Source of the DNA: Gliomastix tumulicola
Lineage: Eukaryota; Ascomycota; Sordariomycetes; Hypocreales; Bionectriaceae
Direction: 5' to 3'
Length of the DNA stretch: 64,000 bases
NCBI GenBank assembly: GCA_001599755.1
Contig: BCHX01000006.1
Span: 1,413,336 to 1,477,335 of the forward strand
This document shows positions 23,218 through 35,189 of this stretch, one piece after another (positions within the stretch are counted from its first letter, which is position 1; each line of letters opens with the position of its first letter). The notes beneath the pieces were generated by a model. It saw only the letters and a list, made by a program, of their open reading frames with translations. It searched no databases and was not told where the DNA came from. The translations under genes were made by a program, and so were the position numbers.

Positions 23218-23892
23218 TCTCGCCAAAATTAGAAAGCTCGACATATCTACGACATTCTGAGAACGCCACAGCATCGGTGGCCTACCTGCAGCGCCTCCAT
23301 GATGGGGCTCAGACGGAATACTTGGCCTTTCCCTGCTCTTGAATGCGAGAGGCAGCATCCTGCTGAAATGTAGGAGCTGTACGCTCTTGGGCTAGGAGCC
23401 ACTAAGGTGTCTGATTAAGGCACCGGCTGCGATTTGCACGTGGATGGCTCCCGCCGTACCTGCATCGACAAAGTACCGAACAGCGGTTCTGAGCATCAAT
23501 GACCAGACGTGAAGAACAGCGGATGGGCTTCAGCTGGTTGTGTTGGGTCAAGGATAGCAAGGCCGTGGCTGTCAAGCCCTCCTTGCCAAACCTCTTCTGC
23601 CAGGGGCTCCAGCAACTGGCTCTCCATGCTCACCCACACTCAAACCTTGATGCAAATGCAGACAGGGCCGACAAGAAGGCACATATTACCTGCTTCCATC
23701 GTGTTGCCGTCCGTCATCCTCCTCCCTCCATGCCTCGATCACCAGAAGCAGATAAGAACCTCACAAAGCAAATTAGAGTCACACAAACTTGATATCTATC
23801 CTTGTGAATAAATGACGTGTTCTCGTTCATCTAAGATGATCTCGTTCATCCAACATGCCCTCGTTCATCGTATCGTAACATGATAACTAGCC
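23218..23892. other. Convergent 3' region RPR2 / HSK3
   Basis: About 675 bp between two convergent stop codons, holding both 3' UTRs and a short tandem repeat near the HSK3 end. No gene is supported. Confidence 0.5.
23822..23878. repeat. Three tandem 19-bp units starting CTCGTTCATC
   Basis: CTCGTTCATC occurs at 23822, 23841 and 23860, a period of exactly 19 bp. The intervening 9 bp are partly similar in the first two units. It lies just downstream of the HSK3 stop codon, so it may be transcribed in its 3' UTR. Confidence 0.85.
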
Positions 23893-24363
23893 CTACCTCC
23901 CAGCCTCCTTCACACTCTCCTCGCCCAGCACTTTACTCGCCGCCATGAACCTAACCCCCAAGTCAGCACGACCCACGACAAAGACAGTTTCAAACAAAAG
24001 AACAAAAATAATGAAGATTTTGACTCACAGCCCGCCATGCCAGCTTCCCAACCCCCTCATAGCCTCCGCCTGCACACTCGTCATCCGAAGCAGATTCTCC
24101 GTGTCGGACAGATTCGCCGACAACTGCGCCAACTGGGAGTGCAACTGTGCCTGTTCCCCTTTCTTTGTCAGTCTCTTGCTTTGTGCCAACACCAAACATA
24201 ACAACAACAAGAAAGAAAAAAGAAAAGAAAAAAATCACTAGTAAATGAGATAAAAGGGAGAGATAAAACTGACCAGCTGTCGAGACTTGAGGACGCTGCC
24301 GCTGCTCGGCGCCGTGCTCATCCTGTTGAGGCTCTGCGAGCCGCTGACGTTGCGCGTCGCCAT
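23893..24363 (-). CDS. HSK3: DASH/Dam1 complex subunit Hsk3
   Basis: Three short exons (24363-24274, 24150-24029, 23950-23893) give 89 residues. Hsk3 is one of the small subunits of the DASH/Dam1 ring that couples kinetochores to spindle microtubules in fungi. The diagnostic segment lies in exon 2: LHSQLAQLSANLSDTENLLR followed by MTSVQAEAMRGLGSWHGG. Exon 3 supplies LFMAASKVLGEESV. A short Ser/Thr-rich N-terminus precedes the helix. Both introns have GT-AG ends, with donors GTCAGT and GTGAGT. This gene is easy to miss because no single exon exceeds 41 codons. Confidence 0.92.
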
Positions 24364-25379
24364 TGTTTACCGTGGATGCCCGGGCGGCTGTGGAAGGCAG
24401 GCTTGATCGCGTTCCAAATTGGGAGTAACAAGGGTCTCAGGCAATTCTGGAGTACCTAGTAGTTGAAAGGTATTTGCGCGTAAGTTCAGGAGGCAGGTGA
24501 AGGGCGTCTAATGCACAGGGTCGGTTCGCTTTGTTTGTTTGGTTTATATTTGGTGGTCGCTACCCCTCGTCGGTGGTGGGATGATACCCACAGTGAACCA
24601 CCAGAACAAAGTAACCAGGCTACAAGACCACAGGCTACCTGACCTATCATGACATACGTAAATACTAGTACCTAGCAGTATGTATTCTAGAAATGCTAAA
24701 AATCAAAAGAAATTCATTCTAGTCACCGTCATCAAAAAAGCACCTCCACGACGTCTCAGTAAACGCGTGTGAGGATAAAGGACATGCGCATATACTAGTA
24801 CCTTACCACACCCGGCGCGACTCAGTGCAGGAACAGCCCATTCAAATGGATATGTAGGAGCTTCTATTGACGCTGAGCCCTTGAGAATACAAAAGATGCG
24901 TCAAGAGCAACGCATTAGTAGTATAGATTAGGTTGGTTGGGTCTAAAGCCAGCCATCACGTTCAAACGCGGGTATCCCCGGAGCAAGCACCACACTCTCC
25001 GTGATAGAGTCATGTCCAGTTCGAACCCTTTTATCCATCTCCATAAGCCAAGCCTGGCGTCGGTCGCTTCTTCCCTCCTCTCTCTATCGGCTCGCCCATC
25101 CTTTTCAAACGCGTCTTAAAAAGAAGAATGCTGCTGTCGTTGATTCAAGAAGAATGCCCATATGTTGGCTACCTTAGCAATGCTCCCGTCTTCTCTCTTT
25201 CTGTATCAAACCCCACTGCCCAGTCGTCATGTATAAGAATTAACCCAGTGCCCTGAAAAATAGAAAAAAGGAAAGGAGAGAGAGGAACGCGAGGATAAAG
25301 GAAAGACCTGAACTAGATACAAGAATGACCACTCTCTGTGGTCTGCGTCATGCTCACCACTCATCACACACGGCTGCGT
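24364..25379. other. Intergenic region upstream of HSK3
   Basis: One kilobase holding the HSK3 promoter and the 3' side of the ketopantoate-reductase-family gene. It is relatively A/T-rich for the window, with several ACTAGTA-type hexamers between 24660 and 24920. I see no gene. Confidence 0.5.
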
Positions 25380-27563
25380 CTACCACCTGTTGGGTCGGGG
25401 ATAGGCACCATTCATGCCGGGAGGCCCGCCTGGCCCGCCTCCGTACTGGATGTCGTCCAGTCTTGAGGCTGTGAGCGAGTTTGCCCTGGATCCTGCCCCG
25501 ATTGCACCCCTATCAACTGACCCGTATCGATTAGATGAACAGCTCATTAATGGGTCCTCGAGGATGTTTTCGCTAGTCATAGTAGCGACACCAGGCGCCA
25601 TTTGGCTGGATCTGTTGCGACCACCGAAGCTGGGACGGAACCGTCCTCCCCTAGACGGTGGGCCACCGCCTTCTGGGTTCTGGCGAAATTGACCTGCGCT
25701 GGGCCCAGGAGCCTTGCGGTTCTTCCGTGAAGTGACACTCATCATGTCGAAGTTGTCGGGGTCGATGGGCGGAGTTGCTCCACCATTCATATTCATTGGG
25801 TCGATAAAGTCATCATCGTCGTCATCGTCAAATGCCTGCTGACTGTGGCGCATGGGGTGAGGGCCCCGTCGGGGAGGACCGGCTGATGGAGGCGGCCCTC
25901 GCCTTGCGCGCATCTCCTGCTCCCTCAACGCGAGCTCCCGTTGGCGAAGTTGTAGCTCTCGCTCTCGCAAAGTAATGTCCGATTCACTCCTGGGGGGCTC
26001 CTGACCTTCAGGGATGTTGTCGTAGAGCACCAGATGCGAAAACTCCTCCAAATCGTTACCGTCCATAGATCCCCTCCGAGAAGGCGCCCTCGATCCACCA
26101 TTCATGTGAGGCGGAGGGGGCCCACGGTAACCATTCGGAGGGCCACCGTTCATGCCGGGTGGCGGACCCCGTCGCATGCCGCCGGGTTGGCTAAAGCCAG
26201 AGGAGTTGCGAGGTCGAGGTTGACGAGGCCCAGGCATGCCGTTGCCGTTGGGTGGCGGCATCATGGGGCGATGGCCGTTCTGTGAGGGCATCCGAGGAAT
26301 CGGCGAGGAAATCGTCGGCGAAGCGGGGGGCATGAGCCCATTACTCTCCCCGGGCTTGGGTCGGTTGCGATTGATCTGGTTGACGTTGTGAAGAATGGCG
26401 TAGAGCGTCTCGATTCGCGGGACGGGAACTTGGGCGTCCTTTGCCAGCTTGATTGGCGATCCAAGGTATGTCTCAACCTCCATAGGGCGTCGTGCAATAA
26501 AGTCCTGCCACATGATGCTCTCGGGAGCATTGGGGTCGGTCATGTCGCTAATGATCTTCTGTTTGAAATCCGGTGTGAACTTGCAGCCGTTGGCCTCGGC
26601 TAGACGTAACAGCTCCTCAATAACATCATTAATCATATCTTTAACCCCTACTTTCTCGAGCAAGGCAGCATGGTTTGCCGTCTCGAAAATGACGCTGATG
26701 GGGTGGAAAGCAATCGGACTAAAGCGCAACAATTAGTGAATGAAAATAATGATAATCCTCCAGGAGTCTCTTAAACATACCCCATAACCCTCTCGTACTG
26801 CTGCTGCCGGATGTTGGGAGACACCTTGCAGTCCACCTGCCCGGAGCTCAATGTCATTGCCAATGCCTGGGACATGTCATCCTGGATAGCTCGAGGAATG
26901 TCGGCAGACTTGTTCGCCGGCCCAATCCACATGTTCGTCGTCCCCTTGTGCTCGAATTCGCTCTGGCCTAGCTGTACAAGGTCCGCGCCACAGACGAGAG
27001 AGAGGACAACGTTGGTGGGGAATCGTTCCTCGAGAGCGGCCTCGATGCCGACGGTGTGTGTGGTATTGACAAGGATGCAGGTATGTTGAGGAGTGACAAC
27101 GGAATCGATAACGGATGCAAGATCGTACACGTCAGGGAGGGCCTTGATGCAGAGCACCACGTAGTCGAACGGCCCTTCTCTGGGGTTTGCGGCATCTTCA
27201 GGATTTCGGACAACTAGAATAATGGCGGCCCCTTAGCCCAAGCTCCATGTCGCACACGGTCGGACGGGGTTTCAAGGGAGAAAAGCATACCTCGACGCGG
27301 TTTGAATCGTTCATTGCCGAAGCTCGTGGACCTGTCAATCGGGTCAGTACTCGTCCACGGCTCGGACAAGGGGAGCGCCGGAGCAAGACGCGGGGCGCGA
27401 GGACTCACTTGAACGAGATGCCGTACTGCGCGACATGTTCGTAACCCGATTTCCATACCAAAGTAACGTCGCACGCGTTTGTCGCTTGAAGCCGCCATGA
27501 TAGAAACGCAGAAACCGGATTGCCGCCCACTGAACAAATTCGCATTAGACCATCGTCAGACAT
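25380..27563 (-). CDS. Ketopantoate reductase (ApbA/PanE) family protein with long disordered tail
   Basis: Four exons: 27563-27409, 27331-27291 (41 nt), 27213-26781 and 26718-25380, giving 655 residues. The N-terminal region (about 1-200) has the ApbA/PanE Rossmann features: ICSVGGNPVSAFLSWRLQ, then CDVTLVWKSGYEHV, DYVVLCIKALP and TCILVNTTHTVGIE. The C-terminal helical domain (about 210-325) contains SPIAFHPISVIFETAN, a region near IINDVIEE-type helices, and ARRPMEVETYLGSPIKLA. The usual GxGxxG is replaced by GGNPVS, so NADP binding is uncertain. The family enzyme makes pantoate for CoA synthesis, but the roughly 330-residue Pro/Gly/Asn/Arg-rich tail is foreign to the enzyme and suggests a scaffold or RNA/condensate-related role (inference). 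ATG 27563 is the start because it leads directly into the Rossmann strand. Confidence 0.85.
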
Positions 27564-28538
27564 GGCGTAGAGGAAGGGCGAGGGATCGCTTCGTCAGAAG
27601 CCATCCACCAGATCGGATCAGGGAAAAAAGAAAAAGAAAAAAAAAAGCGGGAGATGCTATAATTGAAACTGGATTCGGCGAGGGAGAAATGACAGGTTTG
27701 AGAGGCTGCTGGAACTACCAGCAAGGGAGCAGCAATTAAGGTTTATGAGGTTTGACAGAACAGCAGCAGGCGCCCAGGGCCGATCAGCTCGACGAAAAGC
27801 AGAAGCAGGGAATTGCAATTCTTGTGGAACCGCAGTGCTGGCCGTCAGCGAAGGGGAGGGTCACAAACAGCAGGGCCGGCCACGACTTTTGGCCGCTGGT
27901 GCTGAGTTGGGCTGTGGCAGCGGGCGGGAAGCTGGAGGACTAGTACGAACCTGAGAGAATCTTGAGCCGGGGTGTCATTGGCGCCATGGCGTCTGGGACC
28001 CAGTGAGGCGTGATGCGAGGAGCGGAGTTTTGGACGCAAGCAAGATTTCTCTGGCGGCGACGATGGGTCGCGCGGTCGCGGGTCGCAGGGTCGAAAAAGG
28101 GACCGTCGTCGTTTCACAGGGTCAGCGGGAAGCGCCTCTCCGTTGCGGCTGGTTCTGGGCTGGGCTGAGCGTGGACAGGAGGAGCCAGAGGGAGGTGTGG
28201 CCCGTCAACGTCGGCGTGCGAGAAGGATCCCTGACGGGCCCTTCTGATTCGTGAGCTCGCGAGCCGAATTCGAAGCCAAGTCGAGCGGGGAGCTGAGGTC
28301 GTGGGCTCGCTGATCAATCCAATTCGACGCGACGACAGATTGAGCCGATAAGAGTAAAAGTGCTGCGACCAGGGCGGCCGGGGCTCCAAAAATCGACGTC
28401 GTTCAATCAACCGTATCCGTACTCGCAGGGCAGATGTGAGACAGCCTGGTATTTGGTATGCCGCGACGCGGAGCTGAGGGTAGCGCGGAAGAGCGGTAGA
28501 GCGGCAGTGCAGTAGTGCAGGGCAGAGCCGAGCAAATG

Positions 28539-28591
28539 CAGATGCAGACGCAGACGCAGACTCAGACGCAGACGCAGACGCAGACGCAGAG
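28539..28591. repeat. (CAGACG)n hexanucleotide microsatellite
   Basis: About 8.7 units of CAGACG with two single-base variants (CAGATG, CAGACT), in noncoding DNA. It produces a spurious Ser/Ala-repeat ORF on the minus strand. Confidence 0.95.
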
Positions 28592-31500
28592 CGGACAAGA
28601 ACGAGTGAGGGAAGCAACCAGCGACAATGAGATGAGGGTACAGCACTATTAGTAGAGCACGATTCGAATTAACAAGCTGGTACAAGGGAGGTGCCGATTC
28701 GATGCCTCAACGAATGGCTTGCGTCTCCACGCAAAAAAAGAGTACAAGAGCAAAAAAAAAAAAAGAGAAGAAGAGTTGGGAGAGCAGAGAAGGCGAGGTG
28801 GTGTGCCGCTCACCGGTTCGAGAAAGAGGAGGTAGGAAAGGAATGGAATGAATGTCGTCGCGGCTGACCGTTTGCTCTTAGCAATCAGACAGGCCAGGAA
28901 AGAACGTGAAAGCAATGGGTGACTGCTCGAACTTTCTGACGCCGGACGAGCACTGCGACCTTCCGCTGGCAAGAGAAAAAAATGAAATACGGTGCTGTCC
29001 AGCATGTAATAGCGTCGGTATCCGTACAGTGCTGCAGGGGGGCCATGTCATGCCATGCCTGCACTTGAGGTGATTACGAGCGACAAGTCCTCTGCGCCTC
29101 GTTGGCCCTGGCAGGAACCAGGCCCGATCCGACTGTTACCCACGGCAAGAGGAGGAGCATCAATTGTGTTCACTACAGGTACATTCACGGTGTCTTCCAT
29201 CCTCCACGAGAGGTAGGAGACATGATGGCCTCTGTTGTTCTTGTCCAGGCTCACCAGCCAACTCAGTACAGTCTGCATACTGTGCGCCTTGGCAACCAAC
29301 AGGCAGAAAAGTCCCATTGACTCAAGGGCACGGCACTAACACGTGTTTTTGGAGCCTGCACCGTACGTGGACTGCGAGGGAGGGTTACCTTGCAGCCCAT
29401 CACGGACAGCAGCCAACAGTCCGGGTCGCGTGACAGCCCGCGTCAAACCCCCTTATCGCCCTCGCAGCAAAAGGAAAACGTTGACGCTTATGCCCCCGAA
29501 GACCCGTGCAGCAATGCTGGCCCCCGTGTGCTCCATTCCAGGGCCGGCTGACAAATGGAAGGGCCCTGGGGGAGATGCCCTGATGCATTTGACTCGGTGC
29601 CTGAACTCTGCACAACCGCCGTTTAAGGGATTTGGGATGCTAAATCGGATGCTTGCACAGGAAAAGTTTCCGGTGGGGAATGCGGGTGGGGCTTTTTCTA
29701 TGGGCTCTCGCTGGACCTCCAGTTCTCACTGTAACTTTGAAAGTGCATCCAGTTCAGTTGTCTTCCCCAGGACAGCTGAAGAGACCTTGTTGCAATGCGG
29801 ACGACATAATAGGGCGTGAGTATGTCGGATGCGTGCGTCCCCTGCGCCGTCGGCCCCCAACAAACGGTCGCCTCGCCCATCGCGCCATTCACTGCCCAGA
29901 AAAGGGGAAATAGACGACGTCATGAGCATGCATGGCTTGCAGTGCGCGTTGGCTAATACGAAGAATGTGGCGGGGAGGCTTTCCAGATCGGAGCATGGAA
30001 AAAGGGGGCTATAACCACTCGGGTATGGCCAAACGGTTGAACGCATGAGTGCGTTTTTAGCAACCCGGCTTGCAAAGAACAGAAAGGAAAAAAAACGGTT
30101 TTCTTCCTTTAGTCTTCGCTTCCTGCTTACTCTTTTCGCGCGCGCGGTGCCCCAATGCTATCCGTGGTTGCCGGTCGGCCAAATGCTGCCTTAACGGGGT
30201 CCCTATCTGCTTTTTTTTTTCAGGGGTTAGCAGCTGCACAGCTGTCAGAGTGATGCCTTCCAAGGCGATCTAGGCCGGTCTCTTGGAACGATCAGCGCCG
30301 TGGGAGAGCGAGGAGGACTCTTGGCCCCCTGCCGGAATATGCCATATCAGCAGGCAGTCACCAACGCAATTATACCCCGTGCAGTGCGGTGAGATAAGGG
30401 TTCAAGCTGTGCTACCAGAAGTCCCCGTGTCCCGCAGCACGGCATGCCATTCGGCGCTGCGAGCTGACAAGACGGAAAACGCGGGATAGTCGAGACATGG
30501 CATTCCGGCCGAGGGAGGGTTGGCACGAGAATTGGCATTACCCCCTATTATTCCCTTCTTTTTTTTTTCTCCTGCCCGCATCCCGGAATGATTCGAGTGG
30601 TGGGAGAGAGTCCCTTACTGAACCCTCAGCCCGATAAGACTTGGCAGGCTGGATACTGTACGATCCACGATCAAGATCCCCTCCAAAAAATTATTTTCAG
30701 TCATTGAGAATTGATCAGTGATCATGATCAGTGGTGATCCCCCTGCTTCCTGCCAAGAGGCCAGGCTCGAACAAGGAAAGCATGTCCGCCCATCCGGCGT
30801 CGGGTTCCTCTTCTCCATGGACCATGTTGCACTAGGACAAGAAGCCCACTGTTTAAAGTTGGAGGAAGGCCGCCATGGGCCTTTGGGCATTGAGGGCAAA
30901 GAAGCAGGAACTGCACACTGAAGCTCTGGATTCAGGCTGTTCAGGGGCTGTTTTGGCACTGCGACTGGGAAGGACCACCACCACAAGGCTCCAACCACGT
31001 GAACTGCACCAAAGCTCATTTCACCACCACATATCACATACCTCCCTCCCACTTCCAGCTCTACAATCATAGACCTCCCCCACGGCCTATCGCGCAAGGA
31101 ATCCCTCATTTCGTCGAGAATGCTGCGCCTCGCCCATCACGCACCCCCTGCAGACACGCAGGTACCAGAACTTGGAACGGGAAATTGCCCGCCCCTCTCC
31201 AATCGACCATTTATAACAACGGTTGACCAGGCGCGGCAGTGCGGGCTCATCCCTCCTTTCTGACAGCTCGCCCGGCCGCACGCCCAGGCACGATGGGCAT
31301 CCATCGTCATCGGTCATCATGGCAATGTCGATTGCAATTCGTCTGCCCCTGAATCGCCCTGCCCAACCCCTGAACGCGATCACGGCTAACAGATGGCCAG
31401 CGGTGCTTGGCCCTGCGGAACCTCTGCTCCACGACTCCACGTCCGTCTGACTCTCTTTACTGCGAGAAGCGGAACTAGCCATGGCTCATCGTCTTCTCTT

Positions 31501-34006
31501 CTGTCGCTCCCGTACTCGCAAGCTCGGCTTCGGTATCGGTTCGATGTCCCCTTCTCCAGTTCTGTTCTGGCGGCTTCGTACTCGCACGGGTCGAGAGGCA
31601 TCCAATGCTCCACAGAATTGGAAATCAGTCCCCCTGCGTACCTGCATCCCAGGCGCACTCGGACCTTGGAAGAATCCCGTAACACCGCCGTCGCGATCCG
31701 TAGTGATTGATACCTCCGAATGTCTCTCCTGTGACTCCGCAGCTTGCATGTTGGGCCAGGCCTTGCATCAGAAGTCCCTGGCCAGTATTACCAACATGAT
31801 CTTTGGGTCTCGTACATGCAAGATGAGTTCTTGAGACGCGATTGGATAACTATCGCGTCGGGTACATTTCCCGTAGTCAAAGATCGGACTCGGTCAGTCA
31901 GTGATGACCGGAGTGCTACCCTACACCCACACCACTGTAATCTCTACGTGTCAGCGTAGCCTCACGACTTCGCACCCTTTACTGTAAAACAAGGAACATA
32001 TTGATTAGACTACGGGTGGCGGGAAGACTTTGCGGGGATAGTTGGTAAACTTCACCTTCTCTAAATGGTGTGCTTATCCGTTGGCGGAGGCTCTACGTAA
32101 AGACAGTATTGACGTTGACCTCCAAAGCTGGCCTTGCCATCACGACTTCGTTCTACCCCTGGATTGAGTCAACCAGCTAGCTCCACGTGGCCCCGAGAAA
32201 CAAGCCACGTCAAAGACCCGGCATTTCGATACTGGGGATAGGCTCTATGCAGGGCTGAGATAGTGTGGGATGTCTTTAAGTCTAGAAGGTGAACTATCCG
32301 GGGTTCCTGGCAAGCAGCTCGTATTCAAACCTGAGGATCATGAGCCCCGACAGGACCCCTAGCAATGACGCAAGACAAGGCTGGGCTCGCTGGAGCTGGA
32401 GCTGGGGCTGGGGCTGCACTGCACTGCACACGAAGACTTGCCTCGTATGGCACCTTGAAGAAGTGCATGTCTTGAGATGGCCTGACGAGCCTTGGCACTC
32501 TATGGCTCTGCGTAAGGTCCTCCCTCGATCCCTGTCCTTGCTAGCATCAAAGGGCACAAGAACACGCACGAAACGGGTTGCTAATATCGAGCGAGAGTTA
32601 CTGAACCCTGGTCGAGCTGAAATTCGTGGCGCGGGTGGTGAGTGACACAGTATCTGGGCTCGAACCTGCTGTGGCTCGCCCTGTCGTCCCGACTCCAGAG
32701 TGGAAACAGATCGTGGCTGGTGACCTCGTGTAGAGATAAACCCCAGTCAATACTCTAGAAACTTTATGCGGCTCCCTCGAGTCCTAAATCCTGAATATCC
32801 AAGCGAACGTGCTCGGGCCTTGGCCAAGGACTTTGAAATTTGTATGTAGGACACCTGGGGCGGCTTTGAGCAGCGAATGATGTGCATGAAGCCACACATC
32901 TCGCTGGGACTGAACTGATCGAGGCTTTGCGCCTACCCCTGTCGGTGCCTGCAGATCAATCGCGGGGCTCGGCGACGCCGAGGACAAGCGACTCGAAGGC
33001 CTCCAAGATGCACTCAGGCAGCTTGCATGCTGCTTGTCCGTCCCCAACAAACGGGCAACTCGTAGACGCGAGATTGCAGCTATGCTCAACAATGGCCTGA
33101 TAGGAAGCCATCACACCAACAGAAGTACCAGCCCCTCGCACAGGAAAGGGGTGAGATCGGGGGAGTTTGATTCCAATCGATTTGCTGTCACAATGACCCA
33201 CGCCACGGAGCCGTCCGTCGTACGAGGGAAAGGGGATGGCGCCTCCTCCCGTCAAAACAAAATGCCCGGCCCAGCGATTTAGATTCCAGGCGAGAGAGAA
33301 ACCCTTGTGATCGGAGAAAAGCGAAATCTGGATCCAAGAACGAGGCTTAGGGGGACCGCTGGTCTGCGTGAGGCGCAGCAGCCCTGCGTCTAGACCGGGG
33401 CTAGTCAGTAGGCCGTAGACGACATCATCGTGCTTCGACGCGGGCAAGCCACCAGCCACGGCAAATAGGACGAGGCAAGCAAGCAAGACGGGGACTGATT
33501 GGAGGTGGCTTGCTCGTGACGAGGTCGATCCGGCGGCTAGCGCCCGGAAAGTCCCTGGGAGACCCTGAGTCCCTGGGATAAGAAGAAGGGGAAAACCGTC
33601 AAACTATCCAGCTAGATAGAAGAAAGCAGACGGACGGACAAGAGACAGAGCAGCAGCAGCTTGCAATGCTCGTTTGGAGAGGAGGTCTTCCCCACATTTC
33701 AGCCTCAGCATCTGTCGATTGCCTTTCTTTGCCTCTCGCTTGCCGTTACTTCTGCTAGTCGGGACTAAGTAAGCTGCCTGCCTCCTCCTCGGCCTGATGA
33801 ACTCTGAACCTTCCACTTCACAAGACTACTAAGAAGGGGGATTTGACATCCTGGCTGGATAAAGCACGTGTCCACTTCACTGTACCATATTCACCACGAA
33901 CATTGATAACGCCTCTGTCGACCGCCGCCTCTGGATCCCGGGCACTTGCTAGCTGAGGGACCGAACGACCTCCGCACGGAACCCACTCCGATCCATCCTC
34001 CTCCGT

Positions 34007-34042
34007 GTTGACGTTGACGTTGAGGCTGAGGCTGAGGCTGGG
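34007..34042. repeat. Six-bp repeats GTTGAC/GCTGAG
   Basis: Six consecutive hexamers: GTTGAC twice, GTTGAG, GCTGAG twice, GCTGGG. They lie about 95-130 bp upstream of the GST-like start, inside its presumed promoter or leader. Confidence 0.85.
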
Positions 34043-34135
34043 ATAGGAACGGGAGGAACTCTCATCATTCACAGACTGATCATCACTCACTCCGGGAGCA
34101 GTGGATGAGATCGTCGTCTCACCACCCTCGGAACC

Positions 34136-35189
34136 ATGTCAGCCACCGACACTCCCCCGGCAGACGCCCCTTCGCCGACCTGCATATTGTGCTACTATCC
34201 CTTCTCCATCTACTCCATTCTCACACGCTTCGCCTTCGCCCTGGGCCAGACACTGAATCCAGATCAGGCGCCTGTGCTGGAAGTTCGCTTGATCAACCTG
34301 CAGCAGGATGAGAACCTTGGGGAGGAGTATCTTGCTCTGAACTCGAAGGGTCAGGTAAGTGTTAAGACGTCTTATAGCTCCTCATCCCATCAACGCCTGT
34401 TTCACACTGATCCTGCCAATCCTGCCCTCTTACATCCTCTCGAATGCTGGTAGATCCATGCGCCTCGGACGAGTGCTGACCGCGATACAGGTCCCCTCAC
34501 TGATGTCGTCGCCTAACGTCAAGTTGACGGACAGCTTTGACATCAACAACTGGCTATGTGACCAGCAGCCAGAGCTCCTCCCATCAGAGCATCGCGAGAC
34601 GATCCAGAAGCTCATGCGCGACTTCTACTCGTTCCATGCTCGGGCACTCACCGCGTTTCCGGATGACAGTAAGGATGGATTTCCCAATCGAGCGGCGGCC
34701 AAGCTTGAACAGCCTAGCATCTCTGAGCCTCACCGGCGCCAACTGGAGATCAAGAGTGTCTTGTAAGTTCGCACCACGACACAAGGCAGACCTGCCTTAC
34801 ATCGATTTGAAGAGGAAACCGGACTGACCACGCCATCTGCCAACAATAGCCATGATACCTTGTACAGCAAACTGCTGGACACAGGCGTCGTGGAAGAGGC
34901 AGAGGAGCGGGCTCGGGAATGGTGCCGAGATGTCAGCAACCTGAGGCGGCAGTTCGGAAGGACTGGTATGTATCTCTTCGGCGACAAGCCCTCCATTCTC
35001 GACGCCTATGCCACGACTCTGATCGCGCGCCTGAGGGACCTCGACCGAGATGACTTGATCTCGGATTCTTCGATCCGTGACTATGCCATCGCCGTCATGA
35101 ACACCGACGAATGGCGCAGGACGACGTTTGGGCGGAAAACGATATGGGACGAGTCACTGGGGCCGGTTCACCAACTTTGGCCCGTCTGA
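34136..35189 (+). CDS. Glutathione S-transferase-like protein
   Basis: Three exons (34136-34354, 34491-34762, 34850-35189) give 276 residues. The N-terminal 80 residues have the thioredoxin-fold GST pattern: a strand with CILCYYPFSIYSILTRFAF, then EVRLINLQQDENLGEEYLAL, and after the first intron VPSLMSS, which holds the cis-Pro (VPS). The C-terminal part ends with the GST-type helix YLFGDKPSILDAYATTLIAR, whose Asp is the conserved N-capping residue. The likely substrate is glutathione conjugates, but the class is not one of the well-defined fungal ones, and a non-enzymatic metaxin-like role is possible. All junctions are GT-AG and keep frame. The first ATG is preceded by the pyrimidine-rich sequence CTCGGAACC. 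Confidence 0.75.

Larger units (their letters stand above)
27564..34135. other. Six-and-a-half-kilobase gene-poor region
   Basis: No gene can be supported between the ketopantoate-reductase-family start and the GST-like start. It includes a hexanucleotide repeat, T/A-rich tracts around 28740-28800 and 30060-30110, and several 100-180 codon ORFs without domains. One minus frame at 32956-33486 opens with a hydrophobic leader-like segment but has no ATG there. The segment next to 34135 has six-bp repeats and is the GST-like promoter. I see no tRNA, rRNA or transposon end. Confidence 0.4.

Noticed and set aside
28114..28617. Ser/Ala-repeat ORF on the minus strand
   Set aside because: The repeat is the translation of the CAGACG microsatellite and the rest has no domain.
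32956..33486. 176-codon minus ORF with a hydrophobic leader-like start
   Set aside because: It begins with TTG and I could not find an upstream exon with ATG and a clean junction. Kept only as a note in the gene-poor-region finding.
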